From positions 2,827,501 to 2,891,500 of the forward strand of contig NZ_WTYH01000001.1 of NCBI RefSeq assembly GCF_009827335.1: a DNA stretch of 64,000 bases, read 5' to 3'. A model generated the notes under the pieces. It saw only the letters and a list, made by a program, of their open reading frames with translations, was not told the origin of the DNA and did not search any database. Made by a program: the position numbers and the translations under genes. How positions within the stretch are numbered: the stretch's first letter is position 1; every line of letters begins with the position of its first letter. Shown piece after piece: positions 17,412 to 28,214 of this stretch. Source of the DNA: Aurantiacibacter arachoides. Its GTDB lineage: Bacteria; Pseudomonadota; Alphaproteobacteria; Sphingomonadales; Sphingomonadaceae.

Positions 17412-20329
17412 GCGGCGGTATCCAGTTCGGCAACGACGGTTTCGCAGCGGGCGCACAGGTCGCCGTCCTCGTCGACTTCGGGCAGCAGGCGCCAGCAGCG
17501 CCCGCACTTGGCATCGTCGCTCTTGGCCACCTCGACGCTGTCGCCATCGTGGCGGGCAACCACGCCGGAGATGAACAGTTCGGCCAGGTCGGCATCGGAG
17601 AAGCCGGCGGGCACGGCGGCGGCGGGCACGGCGACCTCGGCTTCAAGGCCCGAGCGCACGACCTTGTCGCGGCGCAGCGGCTCGATGGCCTCGGTCACCC
17701 GCTCGCGCAGGGTGCGCAGCTGTGCCCAGCGCGCGGCATCGGCCTCGGCGGCGGGCACTTCGGGCCATGCGAGGAGATGGACGCTGCCGCCATCCGGATA
17801 GCGGGTTCCCCACACCTCCTCGGCGGTGAAGACCAGCACCGGTGCGGCGTAGCGGATCAGCGCGTGGAACAGCACATCGAGCACGGTGCGATAGGCGCGC
17901 CGCTCAAGGCTGCCGGGCGCATCGCAATAGAGCCGGTCCTTGCGGATATCGAAGAAAAAGGCGCTGAGGTCCTCGTTCGCGAATTCGCTGAGCGCGCGGG
18001 TGTAGGCGATGAAATCGAAATCGTGCGTGGCCGTCCGCAGCTTGCCGTCGAGATCGCCCAGAGTGCTGAGCATATAGCGTTCGAGTTCGGGCATGTCCTC
18101 GACCGCTACCCGCTCGCTCTCGTCGAACCCGTCCAGCGCGCCGAGCAGGTAACGGAAGGTATTGCGCAGCTTGCGATAGGTATCCGCCACGCCCTTGAGG
18201 ATTTCCGGGCCGATGCGGTGGTCCTCGGTCGAATCGACGCTGAGGGCCCACAGCCGGATGATGTCGGCGCCGTATTCCTCCATCACCTTCAGCGGATCGA
18301 CGGTATTGCCGAGGCTCTTCGACATCTTGCGCCCGTCGGCGGCCATGGTGAACCCGTGGGTCAGCACGGCCTTGTAAGGCGCGCGGCCGCGGGTGGCGCA
18401 GCTTTCCAGCAGCGAGGACTGGAACCAGCCGCGATGCTGGTCGCTGCCTTCGAGGTAGAGATCGGCAGGGCTCTGCAAGTCCGGCCAGCGCCCGCTTTCG
18501 AGCACGAAGGCATGGGTGCTGCCCGAATCGAACCAGACGTCGAGAATGTCGGTGACCATCTCGTAGTCGGCAATGTCGTACTCGTTGCCGAGCAGTCGGG
18601 CGGCATTGTCCTCGGACCAGGCATCGACGCCCTCGGCCTTCACCGCCTCGACGATGCGCGCGTTGACGGCCGCGTCGACGAGGTACTGCCCGCTCTCCCG
18701 GTGGACGAACAGCGTGATCGGCACGCCCCAGGCGCGCTGGCGGCTGAGCACCCAGTCGGGGCGGCCTTCCACCATGGCGCGGATGCGGTTCTGGCCCTTG
18801 GCGGGCACGAAGCGGGTGACCTCGATCTCGGCGAGCGCGGTTTCGCGCAGGCTTCGCCCGTCTTCGATGGGTCGGTCCATCGGCACGAACCATTGCGGCG
18901 TGCAGCGGAAGATCACCTTGGCCTTGGAGCGCCACGAGTGCGGGTAGCTGTGCTGGTAGTCCGCGCTGGCGGCGAGCAGCGCGCCTGCCTCGCGCAGGTC
19001 AGAGCAGATCGGCCCGTCGGGCGCGTTGAACTTCGGATTGATGACGCTGGCGCTGCGCTCGTCGGAGCGCGGCAGCCAGCCCCAGTCCTCGCGGTAGCGC
19101 CCGTCGTCGTCGACCACGAACTTCGGCGCGATGCCATATTCGCGGCACAGCTCGAAATCGTCCTCGCCGTGGTCAGGCGCCATGTGGACGAGGCCGGTGC
19201 CGCTGTCGGTGGTGACGAAGTCGCCGGGCAGCAACGGACGTGGCTCGGCGAAGAACCCGCCAAGATGGTGCATCGGATGGCGGGCGATGGTGCCGGCGAG
19301 GTCGGAGCCTTTGAAGGAAGCCCAATCGCCACCCGGCTTCTTTGCCAAATCGAAGAACAAATGAACTTGCCGCCCCTCAACCGTGGGCAACTGCGCCTCC
19401 AGACGCTCCACGAATGACCCCGCGATCGTCTCACTATGGGCTATTAAGACCTTGCTCGGCCACTGGGGAAGCTGCGCATGAGCCGCTGCATCGGCTGACT
19501 CATCACCTGATGAATCAATTGCGGAACTTAACTCGTACAGTTGGTAATCAACATCCGGCCCATAGGCCAAAGCCTGGTTCACCGGGATCGTCCACGGCGT
19601 CGTCGTCCAGATCACCGCGTGGGCGCCGACCAGTTCGGGGATGGGCGACTCAACAATCTCGAACGCCACGTCGATCTGCGTGGAGACGATGTCCTCGTAT
19701 TCCACCTCGGCCTCGGCCAGCGCGGTTTTCTCAACGGGCGACCACATCACCGGCTTGGCGCCGCGATAAAGCTGGCCGCTCTCGGCGAACTTCAACAGCT
19801 CCGCGACGATGCCCGCCTCGGCCTCCGGTGCCATGGTGAGGTACGGATCGTCCCACTGGCCGGCGACGCCCAGCCGCTTGAACTGCTCGCGCTGCACGTC
19901 CACCCAGCGGGCGGCGTATTCGCGGCATTCGGCGCGGAATTCGCGCGGCGGCACCTCGTCCTTGTTGCGCTTCTTCTTGCGGTAGAGTTCCTCCACCTTC
20001 CATTCGATCGGCAGGCCGTGGCAGTCCCAGCCGGGCACGTAGGGCGCATCCTTGCCGAGCAGCGTCTGCGTGCGCGTCACCGCATCTTTCAGCACCTTGT
20101 TGAGCGCGTGGCCGATGTGGATGTCGCCGTTGGCATAGGGCGGGCCGTCGTGGAGGATGAACTTCTCCGCGCCCGCTCGCGCGCTTCGCACCTGGCCGTA
20201 GAGGTCCTCGGCCTCCCAGCGCGCGAGAATGCCCGGCTCCTTCTGCGGCAGGCCGGCCTTCATGGGAAAATCGGTCTTCGGCAGGAAGACGGTGTCCCTA
20301 TAGTCTCGCTTGATGTTTTCGGAGGTCAT
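17408..20329 (-). CDS. ileS: Isoleucine-tRNA ligase
   Basis: 973 residues from the ATG at 20329. Class I synthetase: HIGH at residues 71-74 (GDIHIGHAL), KMSKS near residue 670 (DGRKMSKSLGN), and the CP1 editing domain containing TTTPWTIPVN and GTGLVHMAPDHGEDDF. The anticodon-binding domain is followed by a C-terminal zinc module CGRCWRLLPEVDEDGDLCARC. Between the two editing motifs (about residues 258-331; bases 19335-19560) codon usage changes sharply to A/T-ending and rare codons (TTA, ATA, TCA), unlike the rest of the gene. The reading frame is intact. Overlaps lspA and ribF by four bases each. Confidence 0.97.
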   Translation of the reverse strand: MTSENIKRDYRDTVFLPKTDFPMKAGLPQKEPGILARWEAEDLYGQVRSARAGAEKFILHDGPPYANGDIHIGHALNKVLKDAVTRTQTLLGKDAPYVPGWDCHGLPIEWKVEELYRKKKRNKDEVPPREFRAECREYAARWVDVQREQFKRLGVAGQWDDPYLTMAPEAEAGIVAELLKFAESGQLYRGAKPVMWSPVEKTALAEAEVEYEDIVSTQIDVAFEIVESPIPELVGAHAVIWTTTPWTIPVNQALAYGPDVDYQLYELSSAIDSSGDESADAAAHAQLPQWPSKVLIAHSETIAGSFVERLEAQLPTVEGRQVHLFFDLAKKPGGDWASFKGSDLAGTIARHPMHHLGGFFAEPRPLLPGDFVTTDSGTGLVHMAPDHGEDDFELCREYGIAPKFVVDDDGRYREDWGWLPRSDERSASVINPKFNAPDGPICSDLREAGALLAASADYQHSYPHSWRSKAKVIFRCTPQWFVPMDRPIEDGRSLRETALAEIEVTRFVPAKGQNRIRAMVEGRPDWVLSRQRAWGVPITLFVHRESGQYLVDAAVNARIVEAVKAEGVDAWSEDNAARLLGNEYDIADYEMVTDILDVWFDSGSTHAFVLESGRWPDLQSPADLYLEGSDQHRGWFQSSLLESCATRGRAPYKAVLTHGFTMAADGRKMSKSLGNTVDPLKVMEEYGADIIRLWALSVDSTEDHRIGPEILKGVADTYRKLRNTFRYLLGALDGFDESERVAVEDMPELERYMLSTLGDLDGKLRTATHDFDFIAYTRALSEFANEDLSAFFFDIRKDRLYCDAPGSLERRAYRTVLDVLFHALIRYAAPVLVFTAEEVWGTRYPDGGSVHLLAWPEVPAAEADAARWAQLRTLRERVTEAIEPLRRDKVVRSGLEAEVAVPAAAVPAGFSDADLAELFISGVVARHDGDSVEVAKSDDAKCGRCWRLLPEVDEDGDLCARCETVVAELDTAA

Positions 20330-21257
20330 TGCGCGGGCGCACCTAGGAGTTTGCGGGCCTGTTCGCAATCGGCTTCCATCTGCACCATCAGCGCGTCCAT
20401 GTTCTCGAACCGCTGTTCGGGGCGCAGGAAATGGCGGAATTCGACATCGAGTTGCTGGCCGTAGAGATCGCCCGCGAAATCGAAGAAGTAGGGCTCGAGC
20501 AGTTCCTTCGGCGGATCGAAGGTGGGCCGCACCCCCACGTTGGCCGCGCCCTGCAATACCTGTCCCGTTGCCAGCACGCGGGCGGTGACGGCGTAGATGC
20601 CGAAGCGCGGGCGAAGGAAGGTGCCCAGTTCCATGTTGGCGGTGGGAAAGCCCATTTCGCGACCGCGCTTGTCGCCGTGGATGACCGTGCCGCGGACGGT
20701 GAACGGGCGGGTGAGGAGATGGCCTGCCACCTCGCAATCGCCTGCCTTCAGTGCGTCGCGGATGCGGCTGGAGCTGACCGTCAGGCCGCCATCCGCCACC
20801 GGGCCGATCGCCCGCGCCGCGATGCCGTGCGCCGCGCCGACATCACGCAGCACCTGCGTATTGCCGCCGCGGCCCTTGCCAAAGGTGAAGTCCTCCCCCG
20901 TCACCACGCCCGCCGCGCCAAGATGCGCGCCGAGCAGGTCGGCGACGAAGCTTTCCGCCGTGGTCGCCGCCAGCGCGTCGTCAAAGGCGAACACCAGCAT
21001 CGCGCCCGCGCCCGCGGCCTTGAACAGCTCCTCGCGCTGGTCGAGGCTGGTCAGGCGGAAGGGCGGCACGTGCGGGGCGAAATGGCGCACTGGGTGCGGG
21101 TCGAAGGTGGCGACAACGGCCGGGCGGCCCACGGCGCGGGCCCAGTCCACCGCCTCTGCCACCACGCGCTGGTGGCCAAGGTGGAAGCCGTCGAAATTGC
21201 CGAGCGCGACAATCGCGCCGCGCAGCGCCTCGGGCACAGGATCGCGGTGGGTCAGCC

Positions 21258-21261
<4 letters not shown>
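20326..21261 (-). CDS. ribF: Bifunctional riboflavin kinase/FAD synthetase
   Basis: 311 residues from the ATG at 21261. Makes FMN and then FAD from riboflavin. The N-terminal nucleotidyltransferase half has GNFDGFHLGHQRVV and FDPHPVRHF, then TGEDFTFGKGRGG and SSSRIRDAL. The C-terminal flavokinase half starts at VRGTVIHGDKRGREMGFPTANMEL and has the VGVRPTF and HFLRPEQRFENMDALMVQMEADCEQA end. Standard length. In the run between the M19 dipeptidase and ileS with four-base overlaps on both sides; ribF-ileS-lspA is a conserved neighbourhood in proteobacteria. Confidence 0.96.
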
Positions 21262-22996
<1,735 letters not shown>

Positions 22997-24055
22997 TCAG
23001 CCCACCCGCGTCAGGTGGCCCATCTTGCGCCCGGGCCGCGGTTCGGCCTTGCCGTAGAGATGCAGGTGCGCGGCAGGGTCCGACAGGTGTTGTTCGATAG
23101 CGAGGCATTCCTCGCCGATCAGGTTCTGCATCACCATGCGCCCGGAAAGGCTGGCGGTATCGCCCAGCGGCAGGCCGCAGATGGCGCGGACGTGGTTCTC
23201 GAACTGGCTGGTGACAGCGCCCTCGATCGTCCAGTGGCCGGAATTGTGGACCCTGGGGGCCATCTCGTTGAACACCGGGCCATCCGCCGTGGCGAAAAAC
23301 TCCGCAGTCATCACGCCGACGTATCCCAGCGCCTCTGCCACCCGCTGCGCCAGCGCGCGTGCCGCCGCCACCTGCTCGGTCACGATCGCAGGCGCAGGCA
23401 GTTCGGAACGGGCGAGAATGCCGTCGCGGTGAGTGTTCACCGGGCTGTCCCAGAAGCGCACCTCGCCGTCGTGGCCGCGCACCAGGATCACCGAGAATTC
23501 GCGTTCGAAGCGCACCATGCCTTCGTAGACGCTGCCGCTTTGCGGAATGCGGATGCCTTGCGCCTCGGCGGCATTCTCGAAGCGCCACTGGCCCTTGCCG
23601 TCGTAGCCGTCGCGCCGCGTCTTGAGGATGCCGGGGGTGCCGATGCGGTCGACGGCGCCGGCAAGCTCGCTGTCGTGGTCGACTGCGGCATAGGGGGCGG
23701 GCGTGCCGCCGACATCCTCGACGAAGTGTTTTTCGCGCACCCGGTCCTGCGCCACTTCCAGCGCCCGCGTGCCGGGGGCGAGCAGGCCGTGGGGCAGCGC
23801 GCCGAGCGGACCCACCGGGACGTTCTCGAATTCGTAGGTGATGACATCGCAGGCGGCGGCAAATTGGGCGAGCGCGGCGGCATCGTGCCAGGCGGCGCAG
23901 GTGAACCGCGCGGCAACCTCGGCGGCGACGCTGTCGCTTTCGGGCGAATAGACATGGCAGCGATAGCCGAGCTGCGCTGCTGCCACGGCCAGCATCCGGC
24001 CGAGCTGGCCGCCGCCGAGGATGCCGATGGTGGAACCGGGTGCGAGCGCCGTCAT
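22997..24055 (-). CDS. purK: 5-(carboxyamino)imidazole ribonucleotide synthase
   Basis: 352 residues from the ATG at 24055. ATP-grasp enzyme that carboxylates AIR to N5-CAIR. N-terminal GSTIGILGGGQLGRMLAVAAAQLG is diagnostic; the ATP-grasp core has GIPTAPY-like GGTPAPYAAVD, GILKTRRDGYDGKGQW and FEREFSVILVRG. The metal-binding AEFFATADGPVFNEMAPRVHNSGHWTIEG closes it. It lies eight bases after purE, the substrate-channel partner. Confidence 0.97.
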   Translation of the reverse strand: MTALAPGSTIGILGGGQLGRMLAVAAAQLGYRCHVYSPESDSVAAEVAARFTCAAWHDAAALAQFAAACDVITYEFENVPVGPLGALPHGLLAPGTRALEVAQDRVREKHFVEDVGGTPAPYAAVDHDSELAGAVDRIGTPGILKTRRDGYDGKGQWRFENAAEAQGIRIPQSGSVYEGMVRFEREFSVILVRGHDGEVRFWDSPVNTHRDGILARSELPAPAIVTEQVAAARALAQRVAEALGYVGVMTAEFFATADGPVFNEMAPRVHNSGHWTIEGAVTSQFENHVRAICGLPLGDTASLSGRMVMQNLIGEECLAIEQHLSDPAAHLHLYGKAEPRPGRKMGHLTRVG

Positions 24056-24063
24056 GTGCCGCG

Positions 24064-24546
24064 TCAGTCCTCGGGCCGTTCGGCCACCCTGGCGGTCTGC
24101 GCGGCGCGCCAGTCGGTCAGCCGCGCGGCGAGGGCATCGTCCGCCAGCGCGAGGATGCTGGCGGCCATCAGCCCGGCATTGGTCGCCCCCGCCTCGCCGA
24201 TGGCCAGCGTGCCCACGGGAACGCCGGCAGGCATCTGCACGATCGAGAGCAGGCTATCCATCCCGGAAAGCGCCCTGGAACGCACCGGCACGCCGAGCAC
24301 GGGCAGATGCGTCAGCGCAGCGATCATGCCGGGCAAGTGCGCCGCGCCGCCCGCGCCGGCGATGATGACGCGAAACCCCTCGCCCGCCGCGCCCGTGCCG
24401 AACTGGTGCAGCCGGTCGGGCGTGCGGTGGGCGGAAACGATGCGCGCATCCGAGCTGACGCCCAGCGCGTCCAGCACGTCGGCAGCGCATTGCATGGTTG
24501 GCCAGTCCGACTGGCTGCCCATGACGATGGCGACAGGCGCGCCCAT
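24064..24546 (-). CDS. purE: 5-(carboxyamino)imidazole ribonucleotide mutase
   Basis: 160 residues, normal class I PurE length. Converts N5-CAIR to CAIR. Motifs: [53 protein letters not shown] and [38 protein letters not shown]. It starts two bases after the gpmA stop and precedes purK. Confidence 0.97.
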   Translation of the reverse strand: MGAPVAIVMGSQSDWPTMQCAADVLDALGVSSDARIVSAHRTPDRLHQFGTGAAGEGFRVIIAGAGGAAHLPGMIAALTHLPVLGVPVRSRALSGMDSLLSIVQMPAGVPVGTLAIGEAGATNAGLMAASILALADDALAARLTDWRAAQTARVAERPED

Positions 24547-24548
24547 CC

Positions 24549-25250
24549 TCAGCGGTCCTTGAGATAGTAACGCTCGCCGGGCGTCATTTCGGCGTCGAAT
24601 TCGTAGACGATCGGCTGGCCGGTGGGGATTTCCAGCCCGGTAATGTCATCGTCGGAAATGGCCGAGAGGTGCTTTACCAGCGCGCGCAGGCTGTTGCCGT
24701 GGGCCGAGACGATCACGGTCTCGCCATCCGCCAGGCGTGGCACGATCGCCTCCTGGTAATAGGGCAGCACCCGCTCGATGGTCAGCTTGAGGCTTTCGGC
24801 GGCGGGCACGGTGATCCCGGCATAGCGCGGGTCGGCGGAAAGGTCGAATTCGCTGCCCGCCTCGATCGGCGGCGGCGGTTCGTCGAAGCTGCGACGCCAC
24901 ACGTGCACCTGCTCCTCGCCGTGTTTTTCGCGCGTCTGCTGCTTGTCGAGCCCGGTCAGGCCGCCATAGTGGCGTTCGTTCAGGCGCCAGTCCTTGATCT
25001 CGGGGATCCACAGTCGCCCGCATTCCTCCAGCGCCAGGTGCAGCGTCTTGATGGCGCGGGTCTGCAGCGAGGTGAAGGCGAGCGTTGGCAGGATTCCGCG
25101 GTCCTTCAGCAGCCGCCCGGCGGCGCGTGCTTCCTCCACGCCCTTTTCGGTCACGTCGACATCCCACCAGCCGGTGAAGCGGTTGGCGAGGTTCCATTCG
25201 CTCTGGCCGTGGCGCACCAGGATCAAAGTGGCTCGGTTCAGGCTGGGCAA
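24549..25250 (-). CDS. gpmA: 2,3-bisphosphoglycerate-dependent phosphoglycerate mutase
   Basis: 233 residues from a TTG at 25250, supported by an AGGAGA ribosome-binding site at about 25256-25262 and by the family start just before [14 protein letters not shown]; the longer frame to 25487 lacks a site and similarity. Glycolytic interconversion of 3- and 2-phosphoglycerate. Catalytic RHG ([22 protein letters not shown]), the [38 protein letters not shown] block and [13 protein letters not shown] are complete. It heads the purine/folate run. Confidence 0.96.
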   Translation of the reverse strand: MPSLNRATLILVRHGQSEWNLANRFTGWWDVDVTEKGVEEARAAGRLLKDRGILPTLAFTSLQTRAIKTLHLALEECGRLWIPEIKDWRLNERHYGGLTGLDKQQTREKHGEEQVHVWRRSFDEPPPPIEAGSEFDLSADPRYAGITVPAAESLKLTIERVLPYYQEAIVPRLADGETVIVSAHGNSLRALVKHLSAISDDDITGLEIPTGQPIVYEFDAEMTPGERYYLKDR

Positions 25251-25303
25251 GCGGTCTCTCCTGTCGTGCGGGCCGTCGCAAGGCCCGGTCGTGCGTGGGG
25301 GCG

Positions 25304-25456
25304 TTAGCGCGACGCGCCGGGCTTGGGAAGATGGGCGCAGGGGGCATCGCCCTGCGTCATCGCCCGGGCCTGCGACTTGCGACGCTTCAGGTTCTCGCGC
25401 AGCTTGGCGGCGAGCCTTTCCTCGCGGCCCGGGGGCGGTGGCGTTTCCTTCGTCAT
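25304..25456 (-). CDS. Small basic conserved-type protein
   Basis: 50 residues from the ATG at 25456 (MTKETPPPPGREERLAAKLRENLKRRKSQARAM...). It is a short basic helix preceded by a proline-rich start, of the kind found widely in alphaproteobacteria as a small unassigned protein with an REERLAAKLRENLKRRK core. Gap to gpmA is 53 bases, so it may lead that operon. Function unknown. Confidence 0.65.
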   Translation of the reverse strand: MTKETPPPPGREERLAAKLRENLKRRKSQARAMTQGDAPCAHLPKPGASR

Positions 25457-25499
25457 GCGAGACCTCTTGCCGCAGAGGACGCGGCACCTCAAGCTTGGC

Positions 25500-25526
25500 T
25501 TGACTTTATACTGCCGGACGACAATA
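25500..25526 (+). promoter_or_regulatory. Candidate sigma-70-type promoter for tRNA-Thr
   Basis: TTGACT at 25500-25505 and ACAATA at 25521-25526 with a 15-base spacer, about 40 bases before the tRNA. The spacer is short, so this is tentative. Confidence 0.45.
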
Positions 25527-25567
25527 GCGCGCGCCAGCCCGGCGGGACCTCCCGTTGCGGGCCCGGC

Positions 25568-25642
25568 GCTGCTGTAGCTCAGTGGTAGAGCGCACCCTTG
25601 GTAAGGGTGAGGCCGGGAGTTCAATCCTCCCCAGCAGCACCA
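25568..25642 (+). tRNA. tRNA-Thr (GGT)
   Basis: Acceptor strand GCTGCTG pairs with CAGCAGC at 25632-25638; D-arm AGCTCAGTGGTAGAGC; anticodon stem CACCC/GGGTG with loop TTGGTAA, giving anticodon GGT; T-arm GGGAGTTCAATCCTCCC. Discriminator A and an encoded CCA at 25640-25642. A terminator begins in the CCA itself. Confidence 0.96.
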
Positions 25643-25669
25643 TTTCTTCATTGGGAAGAAATGGTTTTT
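25640..25669 (+). terminator. Intrinsic terminator overlapping the tRNA-Thr CCA end
   Basis: Perfect 10-bp stem CCATTTCTTC (25640-25649) and GAAGAAATGG (25655-25664), five-base loop, then TTTTT. The first three bases of the stem are the encoded CCA of the tRNA. Confidence 0.9.
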
Positions 25670-25777
25670 ACGTGCGCGACCCCCCCTTCCGCGGGTTCGT
25701 GTTCGTTGTGCGCCCAGCATGGCTGCGCGCGGCCTCATTGGCTTGCGGGCCCTGGTGCTTGGTGTAAATAACACACC

Positions 25778-26257
25778 ATGCATGACGACGATCTCGACGA
25801 TGAACCGCTCACCACGCTCGATCCGCGGTACAAGGCGATGCTGCACACCTATGCTGCCTTGTCGATGGTGCCATTGCTGGCGCTGGGCCTCGGCCTGAGC
25901 CTGGCCGGTGAGGTGCCGGCATGGGTGCCGGGTATCATCCTGCTGGTTATCGCGGCGCTGTTCGTCTTCTACCTGCCGACAAGGCGCTGGCAATCGCGCG
26001 GCTATCACATGGCGGCGGATCGGCTGCGCGTGGTGCGCGGGGTCATGTTTCATGCCGATACCGTGGTGCCGTTCAACCGGGTGCAGCACCTCGATGTCGA
26101 GCAGGGGCCGCTGGAGCGGGCCTTTGGCATCGCCCGGCTGATCCTGCACACGGCGGGCACGCACAACGCGTCGGTCGTCCTTCCGGGCTTGTCGCACGAA
26201 ACCGCGGTTGCCATGCGCGAGGCCATCCGCGCGCACGTGAAGCGCGAATCGTTGTGA
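25778..26257 (+). CDS. PH domain-containing membrane protein (YdbS-like)
   Basis: 159 residues. Two membrane helices (YAALSMVPLLALGLGLSLAG and VPGIILLVIAALFVFYLP) are followed by a bacterial pleckstrin-homology (bPH2) domain with YHMAADRLRVVRGVMFHADTVVPFNRVQHLDVEQGPLERAFGIARLILHTAGTH. This is the YdbS half of a YdbS/YdbT pair. Its stop overlaps the GTG of the next gene (GTGA), so the two are translated together. The pair is of unresolved function; Bacillus relatives affect antimicrobial resistance. Confidence 0.88.
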   Translation: MHDDDLDDEPLTTLDPRYKAMLHTYAALSMVPLLALGLGLSLAGEVPAWVPGIILLVIAALFVFYLPTRRWQSRGYHMAADRLRVVRGVMFHADTVVPFNRVQHLDVEQGPLERAFGIARLILHTAGTHNASVVLPGLSHETAVAMREAIRAHVKRESL

Positions 26258-27852
26258 ACGAGGCGTTCGGTGCGAAAGCGGCGGGCGACGTCGCTCCGGG
26301 TGAGTGGCGGCGGGTCAATCCGCTGTCGATCTTTGCCCGCACCGCGCGCGGGCTGGTGAGTGGCCTGGTGCCCGCTGCATTCGTATTGTTCGGTGCCGCC
26401 CGGTCGGAAAACTTCAGCGCGGCATGGATCGTCTTTCCCATCCTGCTGGCGATCTTCGGCGCGCAGATCGGCGCGGCGTGGCTGGCGTGGAGCCGCACGC
26501 GCTACCGGATCGGCGAGAACGACGTGCGGCTGGAGCAGGGCATCCTGAGCCGGTCGGCGCGATCCATACCCTACGACCGCATCCAGGATGTCAGCCTCGA
26601 ACAGAGGCTGCTGCCGCGTCTGCTGGGGCTGGTGGAAGTGAAGTTCGAAACCGGTGCGGGCGGCAAGGAGGAGCTCGCGCTCGCCTACGTGTCCGAGGCC
26701 GAGGGCGAGCGGTTGCGGGAGACGGTGCGCGCGCTGGTGGATGGGGCCGACACCTTCGTGGAGGCGCCAGCCGGCTCAGCTGCCGGACCGCTGGCCGGGG
26801 CGGGGGAGGTGCCGGTCGCCGCTGCCGACCCCCGCACGCGCACGCTGTTCGCGATGCAGCCGCGGCGGCTGCTGGTCTACGGTCTGTTCAGCTTCTCGCT
26901 GGTGATCTTCGCGGTGATCCTGGGCGCGGCGCAGCAGTTCGATTTCCTGTTCAACGTGTGGGACTGGTTGGACGTATTCATCGAGGACGAACGCTATCGC
27001 GGCGCCGCCGATGCGCTGGCGGGATACAGCACTTCGGCCAAGATCGCCGCCGCGCTCTATGCGCTGGTCACCATAATCGTCGTCGGCATGGCGAGCGGCG
27101 TGGCGCAGGTCTTCGTGCGCGACTGGGGCTTTCTGCTGGAGCGTACGGCAAAGGGCTTCCGCCGCCGCCGCGGCCTGCTGACGAAGACCGACGTGGTCAT
27201 GCCCGTCCACCGGGTGCAGGCGCTCGTCGTCTCTACCGGGTGGCTGCGTCGCCGCTTTGGCTGGCATGGCCTGGCCTTCATCAGCCTGGCGCAGGATTCG
27301 GGCAAGGCCAACCACGAGGTCGCGCCCTTTGCCACGATGGACGAGATCGCCCCTATCGTGGCGGAGGCCGGCTTCACGCTGCCCGGCGCTGCGGTGCGCT
27401 GGTGGCGGCCCGCGCCCGCATATTATGCGATTCGCGCGGGGCTTGCGGTGCTCTTGGTAGCGGTGGCGCTGACCGTGGCGGTGGTGGTCGCGGCCGCCGA
27501 GGGCACGCCTTTGTGGCCGCTGTTGCTGCTGATCGTGCCGGTGGCCGCCTGGCAGGCCCTGCGCGGCTGGTATCTGTGGCGGGTGGAACGCCATGCGCTG
27601 GACCGCGCGCAGGTGTTGAGCAAGCGCGGCTGGCTTTCGCCCAACCTGCAGATCGCCAGCCGGGCGAAACTCCATTCCGCCGGCATTACGCAGGGTCCGT
27701 TCGGCCGCTGGCTCGGTTACTGCACCCTCAACCTGGGCCTCGCCGGCGGGACGATGGCCTTCCGTGGCCTCAGGCGAGAGGATGCCCGTTCCCTGCGCGC
27801 TGCCGTGCTGGACAGCATGATCGCGACCGATTTCAGCCAGCTGCCGCGCTGA
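26254..27852 (+). CDS. PH domain-containing membrane protein (YdbT-like, three bPH2 repeats)
   Basis: 532 residues from a GTG at 26254. Three repeats of a membrane-helix pair plus bPH2 domain: YRIGENDVRLEQGILSRSARSIPYDRIQDVSLEQRLLPRLLGLVEVKFETG, then LERTAKGFRRRRGLLTKTDVVMPVHRVQALVVSTGWLRRRFGWHGLAFISL, then ERHALDRAQVLSKRGWLSPNLQIASRAKLHSAGITQGPFGRWLGYCTLNLGLAGG. Partner of the upstream YdbS-like gene. Converges with the small GNAT gene with a nine-base gap. Confidence 0.9.
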   Translation: MNEAFGAKAAGDVAPGEWRRVNPLSIFARTARGLVSGLVPAAFVLFGAARSENFSAAWIVFPILLAIFGAQIGAAWLAWSRTRYRIGENDVRLEQGILSRSARSIPYDRIQDVSLEQRLLPRLLGLVEVKFETGAGGKEELALAYVSEAEGERLRETVRALVDGADTFVEAPAGSAAGPLAGAGEVPVAAADPRTRTLFAMQPRRLLVYGLFSFSLVIFAVILGAAQQFDFLFNVWDWLDVFIEDERYRGAADALAGYSTSAKIAAALYALVTIIVVGMASGVAQVFVRDWGFLLERTAKGFRRRRGLLTKTDVVMPVHRVQALVVSTGWLRRRFGWHGLAFISLAQDSGKANHEVAPFATMDEIAPIVAEAGFTLPGAAVRWWRPAPAYYAIRAGLAVLLVAVALTVAVVVAAAEGTPLWPLLLLIVPVAAWQALRGWYLWRVERHALDRAQVLSKRGWLSPNLQIASRAKLHSAGITQGPFGRWLGYCTLNLGLAGGTMAFRGLRREDARSLRAAVLDSMIATDFSQLPR

Positions 27853-27861
27853 CAGCCCTCG

Positions 27862-28164
27862 TCAGCTGGGCGTATCGGCCAGCACGTCCGCCCAGTCCGC
27901 GTGGCGGCGGAACAGGGCATCGACGTAGGGACACTGCGGCACGATGGTGAAGCCCTGATCGCGGGCGTCGGCAACCATGCGTTCGACCAGCTTTTGCGCG
28001 ATGCCCTGTCCGCGCGCTTCGGTCGGGGTGTAGGTGTGGTCGGCCACGCGCGCTTCGCCCTTCGCGCGCCAGGTGAGTTCGGCCTGCCGGTCGCTGCCCG
28101 TCACGGCCATGCGGTAGGCCCCGTGGGTGGTTTCGTCGGTCACCTGAATTTCGCTGCTAGCCAT
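27862..28164 (-). CDS. Small GNAT family N-acetyltransferase (YjdJ/GTL3 type)
   Basis: 100 residues from the ATG at 28164, with AAGGAGAA at 28176-28169 as ribosome-binding site. The minimal acetyltransferase fold is evident: GAYRMAVTGSDRQAELTWRAKGEARVADHTYTPTEARGQGIAQKLVERMVADARDQGFTIVPQCPYV. Family members are about 90-100 residues; substrate unknown. An EcfG-type promoter lies just upstream on the same strand, which would put it in the general stress regulon. Divergent from the aldolase gene. Confidence 0.88.
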   Translation of the reverse strand: MASSEIQVTDETTHGAYRMAVTGSDRQAELTWRAKGEARVADHTYTPTEARGQGIAQKLVERMVADARDQGFTIVPQCPYVDALFRRHADWADVLADTPS

Positions 28165-28185
28165 GGTGTTCTCCTTCTTGCGCCG

Positions 28186-28211
28186 AACGGGCGACGCGGC
28201 CATGGCGTTCC
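28186..28211 (-). promoter_or_regulatory. Candidate EcfG (general stress sigma) promoter
   Basis: On the minus strand GGAAC (28211-28207), 17 bases, CGTT (28189-28186). It lies 22 bases before the GNAT start; a transcript starting near 28179 would just include the ribosome-binding site. Confidence 0.6.
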
Positions 28212-28214
28212 GCG

